DNA from: Distichodus sexfasciatus
Lineage: Eukaryota > Chordata > Actinopteri > Characiformes > Distichodontidae
Length of the DNA stretch: 64,000 nt
Direction of reading: 5' to 3'
Assembly (NCBI GenBank): GCA_032718565.1
Contig: JAVGVS010000626.1
Coordinates: 62,001-126,000, forward strand
Numbering within the stretch: position 1 is the stretch's first letter; every line of letters starts with the position of its first letter. The notes below the pieces were generated by a model, which did no database searches, was not told the DNA's origin, and saw only the letters and a list, made by a program, of their open reading frames with translations. The translations under genes and the position numbers were made by a program. Shown here in pieces: positions 26,201 to 37,181 of the stretch.

Positions 26201-29200
26201 TCTTGTGGTTACAATCACAATATCTCAGTCACTTAGACCAGCATTTCTCAATCCCAGTCCTTGCGGCCCACCACTCTGCACATATTTGGTATTTCCTGCA
26301 CTGTCGCCCGCTGGTCTTACGTTGCTAATTAGCTAATCAGTAGCATCAGCTGTACTGTGGGTGTGAATCTTGCAGAGCAGACTTAGACCACTGCTCCACC
26401 ACTTCACCAATGTGCTGATATGTGTTGAAGGTATCTTATGGAGGCCGATGGGAACGTCCGAACTCTCACCATCAACAAGTGCACACTGGCAGACGATGCA
26501 GCATACGAGTGTGTAATCGGGAATGACAAGTGCTTCACTGAGGTCTTCGTCAAAGGTGCAGCAGCACACACCCACTCCCCCAACATGAACTGTGTGTAGT
26601 CGTGTGTGTGTAGAGAGGAAATGGAGAAAGGAAACCCTAACTTTAGATGTGTGTGTGTTGCAGAGCCACCAGTCACCATCACTAAACTGCTGGATGATTA
26701 CCAGGTGATGGTGGGGGAGAAGGTGGAGTTTGAAATTGAGGCTTCAGAAGAGGGAGCTCATGTCATCTGGTCAGTAGCATACACATTCACAAACACACGC
26801 ACTCTCTCACACACACAAACACACAGATGGTGTCTTTCACACTGCGTCTGTGTGCAGGTATTTTGAAGATAAGGAGCTGTCGAGGGAGGATAAGAGTTCA
26901 CGTTATCGCTTTAAAAAAGATGGAAAGCGCCACGCTCTCATCATCCAGGAGGCGACACTGGAGGACATGGGCATGTACTTCGTCTACACCAACGGAGGCC
27001 AGTCCAAAGGAGAGCTCATTGTTGAGGGTATCTGTCCATCTATTAGTCAATCTATCCATCTGTCTGTCTAGCTATCTATCTATTCATCCATCCATGCATC
27101 AATCTGTCCATCTATTCATCTACATGTCTGTCTGTCTATCTATTCATCCCTTCTTCCCTCTCTCTCTGTAGAGAAGGAGTTGGAGATCCTGCAGAGCATG
27201 GCGGACTTGACGGTGAAGTCGGCAGAGCAGGCGATGTTTAAGTGCGAGGTTTCAGATGAAAAAGTGACCGGTAAATGGTTTAAGGATGGAGTGGAGGTGC
27301 AGGCCAGCAACCGCATCAAGATCACACACATCGGAAGGTACAAGCCCTGCCCATCACTACCTCTACCCACACACCAACATTTGTGCTGTACTTATACTGT
27401 GTGTGTGTGTGTGTGTGTAGGATTCACCGTTTGACCATAGATGAAGTGAAGCCTGAGGATGCCGGTGATTACACATTCGTGCCTGATGGCTATGCGCTGT
27501 CTATCTCAGCTAAACTCAACTTTTTGGGTGAGAATGACTTGCACACCTCACACCACTTACAGGACATTTTAAAGCTCCATGACCCCAGGTTGGAAAAAGT
27601 AAATTTGGTGTACTGCTGCCCTTTGTGCAGCGGGCACAAAGGGATAGCTTTCCATCCATGAACCCTCATACCAATGAGAGCTTAAAAACACATTGTGACA
27701 TGTACCACATGTAAAGGGTTAACTCAAAAAGACAAACTATTACTGTGTTCAGTCAAAGGAGAGAAGTGTGTGCCAGTGAACATCTCAGCGCAATCAGGAG
27801 GGTGTCATGCTGCTTTAAAATAAGCATTTTTAACATGCTGCTGTGAGGTCTATGGTGCTTGGATTGGATCTGAAGTTCTCTCTTTGTTTCTCAGAAATCA
27901 AGATCGACTACGTTCCCAGACAAGGTTTGGCAACAATCTCCATTCCTTCATCTTTCCACATACATCTACCCATTCCTCCATCTTTGGTAACTGGTTCCAC
28001 TCTTTCTCCCAGATCCTCCAAAGATCCACCTGGATGTTTCAGGAAACATGGTCTCGCAGAACACCATTATAGTTGTAGCTGGCAACAAACTGCGTCTGGA
28101 TGTGGAGATTACAGGAGAACCTGCGCCTACTGTCTGCTGGATGAAGGGTGACCAGGTCAATATACACTATCACATGCTGTGTTTCTGGGGAGGCCAAATT
28201 TGGACTGGTCAAGGTACCACTGAGGTGTCCTTGAGCAAGGTACCTCCACTGTTCCTTCACTGAGGGGTCAAATACAGAAGTCACATCTGGTTGTGGTGCA
28301 CTGTGTGCTTTGCAGCTGTTGGGTGATCATGACAAATAATCACTCAAGTAATTCAGCAGGTCAGACTGAAAACCAGCAGCGCACCAGACCTCCAGAACTC
28401 CCCCTGCTGTATTTCATCCACTGCTGTATAAACTGAAATTCCACTCAGAGTCTGTGCTTGTTTGTGCTCTAATGGGTTCAGGTGGTGACAGAGGGTGAGG
28501 GACGTGTCCGTGTGGAAAGCAGGCCAGGTCTGAGCAGTTTTGTGATTGAGGGGGCAGAGCGAGATGATGAAGGCAACTACAACATCACAGTGACCAATCC
28601 AGCAGGAGAAGACAAGGCCAATCTGTTAATCAAAATCGTGGGTATGTCCCCTCTCTCTGCCACCATCTGCTATGCCATTTTCTGTTCTGATGGGATCTGT
28701 CTGGCCTTTACTAGCACCTGACCTTACACTATAGCATTTGTGTGTGTGTTTAGATATTCCTGATCCACCAGAGCATGTGAAGTGTACGTCAGTGGGAGAG
28801 GATTGTGCTACGATCATCTGGGATCCACCTAAATTTGATGGCGGTGCTCCAGTCAAGGGTAGAGTGGGCACACAGAGACACACACATAGACACACATTGC
28901 CATTAAGATAGTTAACCTTTGTTCCATGCTTCTCCCCCTGCAGGTTATCTAATGGAAAGGAAGAAGAAGGGATCGAGTCGGTGGACAAAACTGAACTTTG
29001 ATGTGTTTGAGGACACGAAGTATGAGGCCAAGCGCATGGTGGAGGGCATGCTGTATGAGATGAGAGTGTTTGCTGTTAATGCCATCGGTATCTCAGCACC
29101 CAGCCTCAACTCCAAACCCTTCATGCCCATCGGTGTGTTCACATATTTACGGATTTTGACATTTATGGACTTTATCAGATGCTCTTATACAGAATGACTT

Positions 29201-30252
29201 CCATCTTAATAATAGTGCTGGCAGTAGGATAGAGCCTACAACCTCTAGAAGAGTACACTACCATTAGACTACCAGCACCACCATCTGCCACACATAAACA
29301 GGTGGCCCTGTAAAATCTACATTTTCATACTTTTCTACTGACCTGTTACTCATCAGAATATTTTTTCAAAATATTTTTTGCATTATTTTGTCAAAATAAT
29401 GCTAGGACTATTTATATGATGTCCATCATGTTTTATCCTGTTGACAACTGAGAATGTTTAGGGCCATGGCAGTGACTCCCAAACCATTTCCACATGCTTT
29501 GAGGATTGATTCAGCTTATCTCTTCATCAGATACTCATGAGGTTGAGTCAGAATTCAATACTCCAGATGGAAAGGATGCTGTAGATATAGAAATGCAGAT
29601 TTAAAAAACTATGGGATGAATTTCTTCCAGAGCTGTATATATAATAAACCATGCAAACCTGTATTCTCTGCTCCAGGTCCCACTAGCGAGCCAACCAAGT
29701 TGACAGTGGAGGATGTGACTGACACCACCTGCTCCCTCAAGTGGCTTACTCCGGAAAAGATCGGAGCTGGAGGTCTGGATGGTTATGTCATTGAGTTCTG
29801 CAAGGAGGGAGGTGAGACTCTTCGAAGCTATGGTCAGCTCCCATGTTGATGCTGACTACGGTGAACGTTTAGAAGCTGACCATCCTGTCTGTGTTCCCAC
29901 GGCAGACACCGAATGGCAGGTGGCCAACACTGATCTGGTGGAGCGCCAAAACTATGTGGTAAGAAACTTGCCCACTGGGGAGAAGATCAACTTCCGCGTG
30001 GTGGCGGTCAACATCGCTGGACGCAGCCCCCCTGCCATACTGTCTCAACCTGTCACCGTCCGGGAAATCATGGGTGAGGGCAAATTTACACAAGAGTGCT
30101 CTTCAGCAGTTGTAGATTATATATTTTTTTAATCAATTATCAAACATCAAATGAGAAAGTAATGGTGAATGTCAGCATCTTGGTGAAAAGTACGTAAGTG
30201 GGTTTTTAGAGAACAGTTGGTGAAGCAGGTTCCAGGTTTTCCTCTTACATTA

Positions 30253-30288
<36 letters not shown>

Positions 30289-32961
30289 AGCATCCTAAGA
30301 TCCGTCTCCCTCGCAACCTAAGAACTAAATACATCAGGAAAGTGGGAGAAACCATCAACCTGGTGATTCCCTTCCAGGTGTGTATGCATGTGAGTGTGTT
30401 TGTGAAGACTAAGGTTAGATCATCCGCATTAAGAGTCTGGAGGAAGACTATTCATGTCTATGTGTGTGTAGGGTAAGCCCCGTCCTGTGGCACAATGGCT
30501 GAAGGACGGGGAGCCGGTGGACAGTAAGAAGGTTGGTGTGAGGAACTCCAACGTGGACTCTGTGCTGTTCATCCGCTCAGCGGAGCGAGATCACTCGGGC
30601 AAGTACACACTTGTCCTGCAGATCGAGAACATGGAAGACCGAGCCACCATTGACATCCGTATTGTGGGTAAGAAAACGATGTGTCAGAGTTCACACTGTC
30701 CCACTTTGGACAGCACTGCCAACATCTCATCACACACATACACACATACACACACAACTTTTCTTATGTGTGTTTAATATGTTCTCAGTCCACAACGCAT
30801 CTCACTCAGGTTGTGTGTTTGTATAGATAAGCCAGGGCCGCCATTGATCGTGAAGGTGACGGATGTTTGGGGATTTAATGCTGCGCTGGAGTGGAAGCCA
30901 CCCAAAGACGATGGCAACTGTGAGATCACGGGTTACACCATCCAGAAAGCTGACATGAAGACCAGGGTGATCACTACAACCTCCTCCTTCCTTCTTTTCT
31001 CTTTTTCTCTACGTTTCTGTTTCTCCTTCTGTCTCTCCCCTCCTCTCTCTCGCGTTACTGTCTCCCTCTCTAACTTCTTTTCCACTGCATTGGTGCCGGT
31101 GCTGCAGAGGTGATGATGAGAACCGATTCCACATTTCTGCTGACATAGTGCAATGGAAGATGTGTGACTTAACTGCAATCACAACACATCACACCTACTT
31201 TTTCAAAATGTTGGTACTTTTTTCCCTCTTATAACATCACAAGTTCTTGATTCCAGACCTACAAGGTTTTGGTACTGGTTTGGAGTCGGTTTTGCAGCAC
31301 TGTCATATTTTTTGTGTCTTGGTTCCAAGTTGGGAAGTGAACCTAGCATCAGCGCAGTGGGACAGGGTCCTCTGTTTCTGTCCATCCCTCCTTTTCTCCA
31401 CAGTGACCTTTACCTTTGTGTTGTCTGTAGGAATGGTTTACAGTGTATGAGCACAACCGACGCACCAACTGCACAGTTTCGGACCTGGTGATGGGGAACA
31501 GCTATGTGTTCCGAGTCTATAGTGAGAACCTGTGTGGTCTGAGTGAGGATGCCTCCCAGAGCAAAGATGTGGCCAAAATCTCCAAGGAAGGTCAGCAGGG
31601 GTAGTGTGTGTGTGTGTATGTGTATGTGTGTGTGTTTGTATTTGACACCCTGAGCTATGCTCTTAAGTCTGATTTATGATAATAAGCCTCGTCTCCTGAT
31701 CCTGCTTTCAGGGCTACAGCTGAAGCAAGCAGCCTATAAGGAGAAGGACATGAACAGCGCCCCCAAATTCACCACCCCACTGGTGGACAGGTCGGTCGTT
31801 ACCGGCTACAGCACTGCCATCAGCTGCTCCGTCCGAGGATTTCCAAAGGCAAGACTACAGAAAAACACAGGGCACCTGGCTTCATGGTCAATGTGGTCAT
31901 CGTCTCACCACACGAACACGATTCAGCCAACATCAGACAGATGAGAGCAGATTTCGATTCTGGTTTTAGCATCACCATACTCCTCATACACACATCACCA
32001 TGTTAATAAAGACAGAAGACAAACAGAAAGGTAAACCTCACTTTCCCCCAGTTGTCATTTACCCATTACCAGTCTACGAGAGACTGATAGAAGTGTTTTA
32101 GAACACATTTTACTCTAATTTGAGAGGTTTGAGTTACTTTTCAATTGTTAATGACTTTTTTAAATACAGATTTGCTCCTCAGTCAGTTTGGGATCCTTCA
32201 TTCTTTCCAAATAGTGATACTCAAGTAATTCAGTCAAATTGTAAAATAAACGTGTTGTGATCAAATCCTGCCCTCAGCATAGAAGCCAGACCGTCATCCT
32301 TACGCCTGTGGTGAAAGTCCTGGGACATTACTCACCATAAAACAATACACCAGCTCAAACTCAACAATATCCTGAACTGAACATCAGACTTCCTCAAAAC
32401 TTCACCTTCATCATCATCATCATCTGTTCACAAATTAACTTTTACTGCAGATAGTTGACACGAATGCAACACACAATATTTATGAGCTAAAAAACTTTAC
32501 GTCAGTGGAACATATATGACTTCACAATGTCCTTCACACTGCTGAAATGTGGCACAGCAGTCTGCAGCTATGGAAAAAAGCTACAGCCAAATTCACTTTG
32601 TGTGTATGTGTGTGTTTGTGTGCAGCCTAAGATCATTTGGATGAAGAACAGGATGATAATTGGGGACGACCCCAAGTACCTGATGCAGAACAACCAGGGG
32701 GTTTTGACCCTGAACATCCGCAAGCCCAGCACATTCGACGGGGGCAAATACAGCTGCATGGCTGTTAACGACCTGGGCAAGGACGAGGTGGAGTGTACGC
32801 TGGAGATCAGAGGTGTGTGTGTGGGTGTGTGTGTGACAATAAAAGAAAAACAGATTAAATGTTTTAAATGTTTGATGAAAAAGGTTGTTGTTGATGTATC
32901 TGATATTTGATTGAATATTTCCTAACTTGTGTCAGCGATCACGGTGGAGAAGAAGGACTGA
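14126..32961 (+). CDS. mybpc2: Fast-type myosin-binding protein C, complete gene
   Basis: Coding exons: 14126-14147, 20217-20237, 20747-20764, 21737-21796, 23059-23207, 23337-23454, 23536-23584, 23691-23750, 23871-24037, 25380-25512, 26431-26555, 26664-26769, 26858-27027, 27172-27337, 27421-27527, 27895-27924, 28013-28155, 28482-28641, 28754-28858, 28944-29132, 29677-29811, 29906-30073, 30289-30377, 30472-30667, 30827-30966, 31431-31590, 31712-31848, 32626-32812, 32936-32961. Total 3336 nt, 1111 aa plus stop, close to human MYBPC2. Order: short acidic N-terminus; Ig C1 (to ~129); M-domain with ITDLRGMLKRLKKMK (to ~221); Ig C2 (~307), C3 (~399), C4 (~490), C5 (~601); FnIII C6 (~699), C7 (~800); Ig C8 (~895); FnIII C9 (~995); Ig C10. 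There is no C0 domain, which excludes the cardiac paralogue. The protein binds myosin and titin in the C-zone of the sarcomere and tunes contraction. The match to MYBPC2 rather than MYBPC1 rests on motifs such as VPDGYALS and neighbouring lrrc4b. The donor after 31848 is GC instead of GT. Confidence 0.95.
16148..16990. mobile_element. Probable degraded hAT element in mybpc2 intron 1
   Basis: Begins CAGTGTTGGGGAGCAACTAG, a typical hAT terminus. No matching right end was found, so the end is a guess. A 134-codon frame at 16498-16902 inside it shows no recognisable domain. Confidence 0.35.
17786..18085 (+). repeat. GGGGAC dispersed element, copy 3
   Basis: Full-length copy within mybpc2 intron 1, with CA repeats at both ends and a small internal insertion near 17925. 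Confidence 0.8.
19779..19985 (+). mobile_element. SINE-B copy, full length
   Basis: TCTATTGGTTAGGATACTCACC head, B-box GGGTTCAAATCC, GCAAGACCCTTAACC, GTTGGACAAGAGTGTCTC and TAAATTCTGTAATG tail; in mybpc2 intron 1. Confidence 0.75.
20992..21074 (+). repeat. Compound TG/GA microsatellite
   Basis: TG run passing straight into GA runs interrupted by one ATAT block, in mybpc2 intron 3; another GA run lies at 20784-20810. Confidence 0.95.
22231..22994. mobile_element. hAT-type element in mybpc2 intron 4
   Basis: Left end CAGAGGTGGGCGAAGTGC and right part AAAATGTACTTCGTTACTGTCCACC are near-inverse, with ACTTAAGTA/TACTTAAGT motifs inside. No clean target duplication; right limit approximate. Confidence 0.55.
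24195..24924. mobile_element. hAT non-autonomous element with exact target duplication
   Basis: Starts CAGTGCTGGGCA and ends GCAGCACTG, flanked by identical AAAATGAC on both sides (24187-24194, 24925-24932). AGTAACTAGTTAC-type subterminal motifs. 730 bp, in mybpc2 intron 9. Confidence 0.85.
25140..25330 (+). repeat. Repeat shared with 35815-36045
   Basis: Both segments share GTGTTTCCTTCAGTTATTTTAA, TACAAACCTTGTCA, GAACTATGAGGA and GTAAAATGTT in the same order. This copy ends about 50 bp before mybpc2 exon 10. Confidence 0.75.
25540..25990. other. Unrecognised intronic sequence, mybpc2 intron 10
   Basis: About 450 bp in which I see no coding, repeat or element signature I can name. Confidence 0.3.
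26057..26240 (-). mobile_element. SINE-B copy
   Basis: Reverse-orientation copy with GGGATTTGAACCTCC (B box), GGCTCTTGCTCAGAGG and the GCAATCTTATGCAG tail; in mybpc2 intron 10. Confidence 0.65.
26243..26345. mobile_element. hAT (Charlie-like) fragment
   Basis: CAGCATTTCTCAATCCCAGTCC resembles the CAGNGNTTCTCAA terminus of Charlie-type hAT elements. Only one end is present. Confidence 0.4.
27035..27165 (+). repeat. ATCT/ATCC tetranucleotide array
   Basis: Degenerate CTATCTAT/CCATCCAT/TCTGTCTG repeats filling mybpc2 intron 13. Confidence 0.9.
28196..28346 (+). mobile_element. SINE-A 3' part
   Basis: GGTACCACTGAGGTGTCC, GAGGGGTCAAATACAGAAG and CAAATAATCACTCA in order; 5' head lost. In mybpc2 intron 17. 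Confidence 0.7.
29152..29285 (-). mobile_element. SINE-B fragment
   Basis: ATCAGATGCTCTTATACAGAAT, GAGCCTACAACCTCT and TACCATTAGACTACCAGCACC in the reverse order of full SINE-B copies; mybpc2 intron 20. Confidence 0.55.
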
Positions 32962-33130
32962 GGAGGAGGAGATTGAGGCTGCAGATCAACACGTGAAGAA
33001 AAAGAAAAACAAGTATTTGGGCTGAAACTCTGGCGTTAGATGTGATGTTTAGTTCTCTTCTGATGCTCTCTCTGACTTGTCTGTGTTTCACTCCACCATT
33101 AGCACATGTGCCTGCTACTTTAGTGTAACT

Positions 33131-33136
33131 AATAAA
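33131..33136 (+). terminator. Polyadenylation signal of mybpc2
   Basis: AATAAA 170 bases after the stop codon, followed by a GT/T-rich stretch (TTTGCGTTGTGTCTG) as expected downstream of a cleavage site. The 3' UTR would therefore be about 190 bases. Confidence 0.7.
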
Positions 33137-33520
33137 TGCAACTTTGCACTTTTGCGTTGTGTCTGATCTCATTCGTGCTCTTCATCTGGCTCAGTATATT
33201 CCACATCCTCCTCCTCCTCATCTAATGGTTTCATTAAGGGTACCTAATCTTTTGTAGATCACATCATCAGCGTGTAAACAGAGTGAACCCTGTGGTCTCC
33301 AGCTGATAAACTAAATATTAAATAGAGTAAATAATTGCATATGCCACACGGTGACAGAACTCAGATTTTTGGTTCATGATTTAGTGTGAGAGTGAAAGGT
33401 TGAAGTTACAGGTCTCTGGTGCCCCCTGCTGCACTGACACTATCAGTGGACACTGAGCTGCTTTTACTGCACCTGACTGTACCCATTAGCTTGGGTAACT
33501 TGTATTTAAATGTATTTAAG

Positions 33521-34310
33521 TGAGTGATTATTTGTCATAGTGAACACAGTACATCACACAGTGCACCACAACCACATGTGACCTCTGCATTTGACCCATC
33601 CATGGAGGAGCAGTGGGTAGCTTTATGGGTAGCTATGTGGGGACTGTGCTTTGCTCATGAGCAGTGTTGGAAAGATTACTTTTTAAATGTATTTTACTAG
33701 AGTATACAGAATGCATGTCCTAAAATGTAATTTGTAACATATTCCGTTAGATCATTCAGTGCCACTAACATATTTTTGAGTACTTTGGATTACTTCCACA
33801 TTGTCTTGCTTTTCACAACAGTATAAACGTGGCAATCACACCCTTCATATTCTGCCCTCCTTCTTCCTTTAATGTGAAGTGTTGTCTGAATTTCCAAGAC
33901 AGAAATGTGTTTCTGCTCTGGCTCTGTCGTGCTGTCTCCAGCTCTGACTCCTCCATTGCGTGAATGCAACAACTTATTTTAATGAATGTTTACATTAGAT
34001 TCGGTTTGTAGATTTGGTTGTGTGTTTTGAATGGCTTCCGGTAATGAATGGAATTGCCGTAATTTATTAGAGAGAGGATAAATAAGTGAAACAGAAAAAT
34101 ACTGTCATGTAAGACATTATTTTTAAACAATGTAACTGTATGTATGTAAATGTAACAGAATACAGTTAACATTTTGTAATCTGAATATGTAACATCGGTA
34201 CATGTATTCTGTCACTGCTTGTGAGTACCTAAGTGGTACCTTTACCGGTCTGGGCTTGAACCAGCAACCTTCCGATCATGGGGCCAACTTCCCAACTGTT
34301 ACACTACCAA
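33521..34310 (-). mobile_element. SINE-A copy split by a hAT insertion
   Basis: The SINE 3' half (33521-33661, GAGTGATTATTTGTCA to GCTCATGAG) and its 5' half (34218-34310, TACCTAAGTGGTACC, GGGCTTGAACC, TTACACTACCAA) are collinear when the 556-bp element between them is removed. Confidence 0.8.
33662..34217. mobile_element. hAT element nested inside a SINE
   Basis: Left end CAGTGTTGGAAAGATTAC, right end TTCTGTCACTG; flanks CTCATGAG and CTTGTGAG (6 of 8 alike) are the remains of an 8-bp duplication of SINE sequence. Confidence 0.75.
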
Positions 34311-34448
34311 ATGCACTGAGTTTGGCCACTGAGTTCACGTCAGGAGGAGAATCTGAGCAACTGCAGCTTTTACAAACCCCTTTAAAATGGAAATACAGCT
34401 GTGAGTCACTAAAGCAGGATTCAGCACTCTTACAGAGATACATTTACA

Positions 34449-34560
34449 GCATTCAGCAGATGTTCTCATCCAGAGTCAGTGTTGTTTGGTCCACTTCTGT
34501 TCTAAAAAACCTGTAAAGCTAGACTGAAACCAACTGCTGTTACAAACCCACCAGCTGACA
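34449..34560 (-). mobile_element. SINE-B fragment
   Basis: ACAGCATTCAGCAGATGTTCTCATCCAGAGTCA matches the reverse tail (CAGATGCTCT..CCAGAG) of the family. Short and diverged. Confidence 0.4.
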
Positions 34561-34742
34561 AAACCTGTTAAAGTAAAAGTCAGTGCACACTAAACAAGAA
34601 AGCAGATGGATCCAAGGTATTTTTTTTTGTTATAAAGAATATGTAAATAAATATAAGTAAAAGACATCCAGATCTGCTAATTAAATTATTTTAAAATTCG
34701 GTTCTTACTCTTTTTTTACTTCTATTAATATTTTCCCCAGTG

Positions 34743-35172
34743 TGCTTTTAATTCCTGCCATATATGTGTATATGTATTTAATTGATTCTGATGATGTTTA
34801 CAGTAGGAATCAGGGGTGGAAGTAACGAATTACAAATACTCACGGTACTTGTACTTTTATGAGTAGTTTTTCAAGTGTGTAATTTTACTCGTACTTGAGT
34901 ACAATTTACACCATGTAATCTACTTCGCTACTTATAAAATCAAAAGTCGCTACTGAGTACACCCGCAATTTGAATTAATATTCAAACCTTTCATCTGCAT
35001 CTTTGCAGCCAATAAGGCTGTGTAATCGTGACCGCGCCAATTAATCCATGACGTAAGCAAAGAATAAACTCCGCTGCAGCAGCAGGCACAGGTGTCTGGA
35101 GGTACTACACAGTGGAGTACAAACTAATTTATAGACTGAAAATTTGGAGACAAAGAAGCCGAAATGGAGCCA
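34743..35172. repeat. Local duplication, copy 1
   Basis: Near-identical to 37549-38003, including 68 bp of flank left of the hAT insertion and half of the element. Copy 1 lacks about 30 bp present in copy 2 near 37655. Confidence 0.9.
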
Positions 35173-35658
35173 AACGAAGCCGGATAGACTCTGTTAATTT
35201 AGAAAACCAGCTCTTGCTGAAACTGAACAAAAGGTTCAGAAAGTGAAATGTGACAGAAATGCGACACTTATCTGCCTGTTGTTCGCATTGTATTGGAAAA
35301 AGTTTAAACTGTTCTGTGCATGTTCAAAAACATTTTAACAAACAAATTTCCTGCTTTATATCTACATTTATTTACAAAACAAATTGCCTTTCTGTACCTT
35401 GTTCATCTGAGAAATGTGCTTTGAACGTAGATATTTTATACTGGTGAATCGAATCGAATGCCTGCTATTGACAACACAATAAAGCATCCATCGGTTAAAA
35501 AGTAATTAGTACTCTTGAGTATTTTTTGAGAAGAGTACTTTGTACTTTTACTCAAGTATTTTTTAACACCAGTACTTTTACTTGTAATTGAGTACATTTT
35601 AACCAATGTAACAGTACTTGTACTTGAGTACAAATTTTCAGTACTCTTTCCACCTCTG
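34811..35658. mobile_element. hAT element, complete, with exact target duplication
   Basis: Ends CAGGGGTGGAAG and CTTTCCACCTCTG; identical GTAGGAAT at 34803-34810 and 35659-35666. Interior full of AAGTACTTTT/GTACTTGAGTAC repeats near both ends. 848 bp, no intact transposase. Confidence 0.88.
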
Positions 35659-35814
35659 GTAGGAATGAGTGTGTGAGTATGAGTGAATGTTTTTCGGAAT
35701 TATGGTTTAAGAGCCTGCTAATAGGATTGCACCAAACAGAGTTTCATTGTATGATACACAACGACAATAAAAGGATAAAGTCTAAAAAGTCTTTGATGTA
35801 ATGTCCCCTTAAAA

Positions 35815-36045
35815 ACATAGCTGTGTGTCTGTCTGCCACTACATTTGTGTGTTTCCTTCAGTTATTTTAAGATCACAAAGATATGCACTCTATCATTAGA
35901 AAAATATGTCTGAGCTTTAATAGCACATTTACGGTACAAACCTTGTCAATGAACTATGAGGATGAAAAATTAGGGGGAACAAACAAAGCCAAAACTAATG
36001 TTCATTAATGGTTAACAAGGTAAAATGTTCAGTTCATCAATAATA
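35815..36045 (+). repeat. Repeat shared with 25140-25330
   Basis: See the copy in mybpc2 intron 9. This intergenic copy carries an extra ATTAGAAAAATATGTCTG insertion. Confidence 0.75.
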
Positions 36046-36250
36046 CTGATTTGAGGCGGTATTGTCCAGCCCTGCGGTGAGTTCTGAGCGCAGTGTCACA
36101 GAGCCACGCCCCCTCCTCCTGCTCAAACCAGTCAGACATGAATAATGTGACCTGCAGGTTGGGGGTGGGGTCAGGATCCATGGCACCCCCCTCAGAGATG
36201 CTCACCACGGTAACGGTATCGCCATAGAGACGGATGGAAAAGAAAAACAC
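36029..36250 (-). other. Open stretch of protein-like composition, unidentified
   Basis: On the minus strand 73 codons without a stop include GDTVTVVSISEGG and NLQVTLFMSDWFEQEEG, not low complexity. A possible acceptor (CTGCAG/GT) and donor (TCA/GTATTATT) would bound a shorter exon. No family recognised; could be a decayed exon or chance. Confidence 0.25.
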
Positions 36251-36470
36251 AAAAAACTTCAGCCTTCCTCACAGGAGCAGCAGAGCGACAGAGCAGCAAG
36301 GAGGAGGAGTACACAAAGGACAAGTAGAACTACACCATCATGACCGGCAGAGGGCAGCACGCTACACACGTACACACACACTTTCTCTCACACACACAAA
36401 CCTCTTTGAATCTTTTCATTTCAATCTTATTTCTTATGATTAATAGCTTAAAACTCACCATGTCATCAGA

Positions 36471-36473
<3 letters not shown>

Positions 36474-36506
<33 letters not shown>
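36474..36506 (+). repeat. CA microsatellite
   Basis: Uninterrupted CA run, with TG and GA runs nearby at 36646-36690 and 36763-36794. Confidence 0.95.
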
Positions 36507-36508
<2 letters not shown>

Positions 36509-36570
36509 AAGCATTCTGCTGGCTGATGGTGCTGCTGAGGCTGGTAGAATCATCACCATTGCTTTGGGAA

Positions 36571-36584
36571 GTTGCCATGGCAAC
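36571..36584. promoter_or_regulatory. Perfect palindromic RFX X-box
   Basis: GTTGCCATGGCAAC, the symmetric optimum for RFX-family factors. Two weaker X-boxes lie at 36814-36827 and 38878-38891. Confidence 0.5.
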
Positions 36585-36813
36585 TCGGGGGCTGAGGCAT
36601 TGCAAGCAAACGTGTCGACTGCAGAGAGAAAGAGAGAAAGATAGAGTGTGTGTGTCTGTGTGTGTGTGAGTGTGTGTGTGTGTGTGTGGGGTGTCAGTGG
36701 TATCTCTACAGACGCAGAGTAAATATGTGCATGTTTCAGAGCTGGGAAGAGAGAGGGAGGTAGAGAGAGAGAGAGGGAGAGAGAGAGAGAGAGAAGGCTA
36801 TTTTCAGCTGATC

Positions 36814-36827
36814 GTTGTCATGGAAAC
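36814..36827 (+). promoter_or_regulatory. RFX X-box-like motif
   Basis: GTTGTCATGGAAAC, 230 bp from the perfect X-box. Confidence 0.35.
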
Positions 36828-37097
36828 AGAGGCCTTGCCACAGAGGCAGTTTAAAGCTCAGTGCTGAGATCTGACTCACATTTACCACCAAAACCTCACA
36901 AAACACAGTACCACACACTCCAACACACACTCCAACACACACTCCAATATGCACTCCAGCACAGACGCTGCTCTGCTGCTTGGTGCTGACCTGCGATTCA
37001 TTTTGGTCAGGGCTCCAGAATGCTGTTTCGGCTTCTCACACGTAGCTTGACTCCTCCTGGAGCAGGTTTGGGTGCTGATCTGTTCACATACACACCT

Positions 37098-37181
37098 CCC
37101 ATCTACAAATAATGTTGCTGGGTGGAACGGTAGTGCAGCCCTGCACTACCGTTCCACCCAGCAACATTATTTGTAGATGGG
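37098..37181. repeat. 84-bp near-perfect palindrome within a SINE
   Basis: Arms 37098-37138 and 37141-37181 are exact 41-nt reverse complements separated by CC. The right arm continues into a third SINE family (GGGTTCAATTCCCGGGTCGG, CTGTGTGGAGTTTG, AAACTGCCCATA) to about 37365. Confidence 0.9.
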
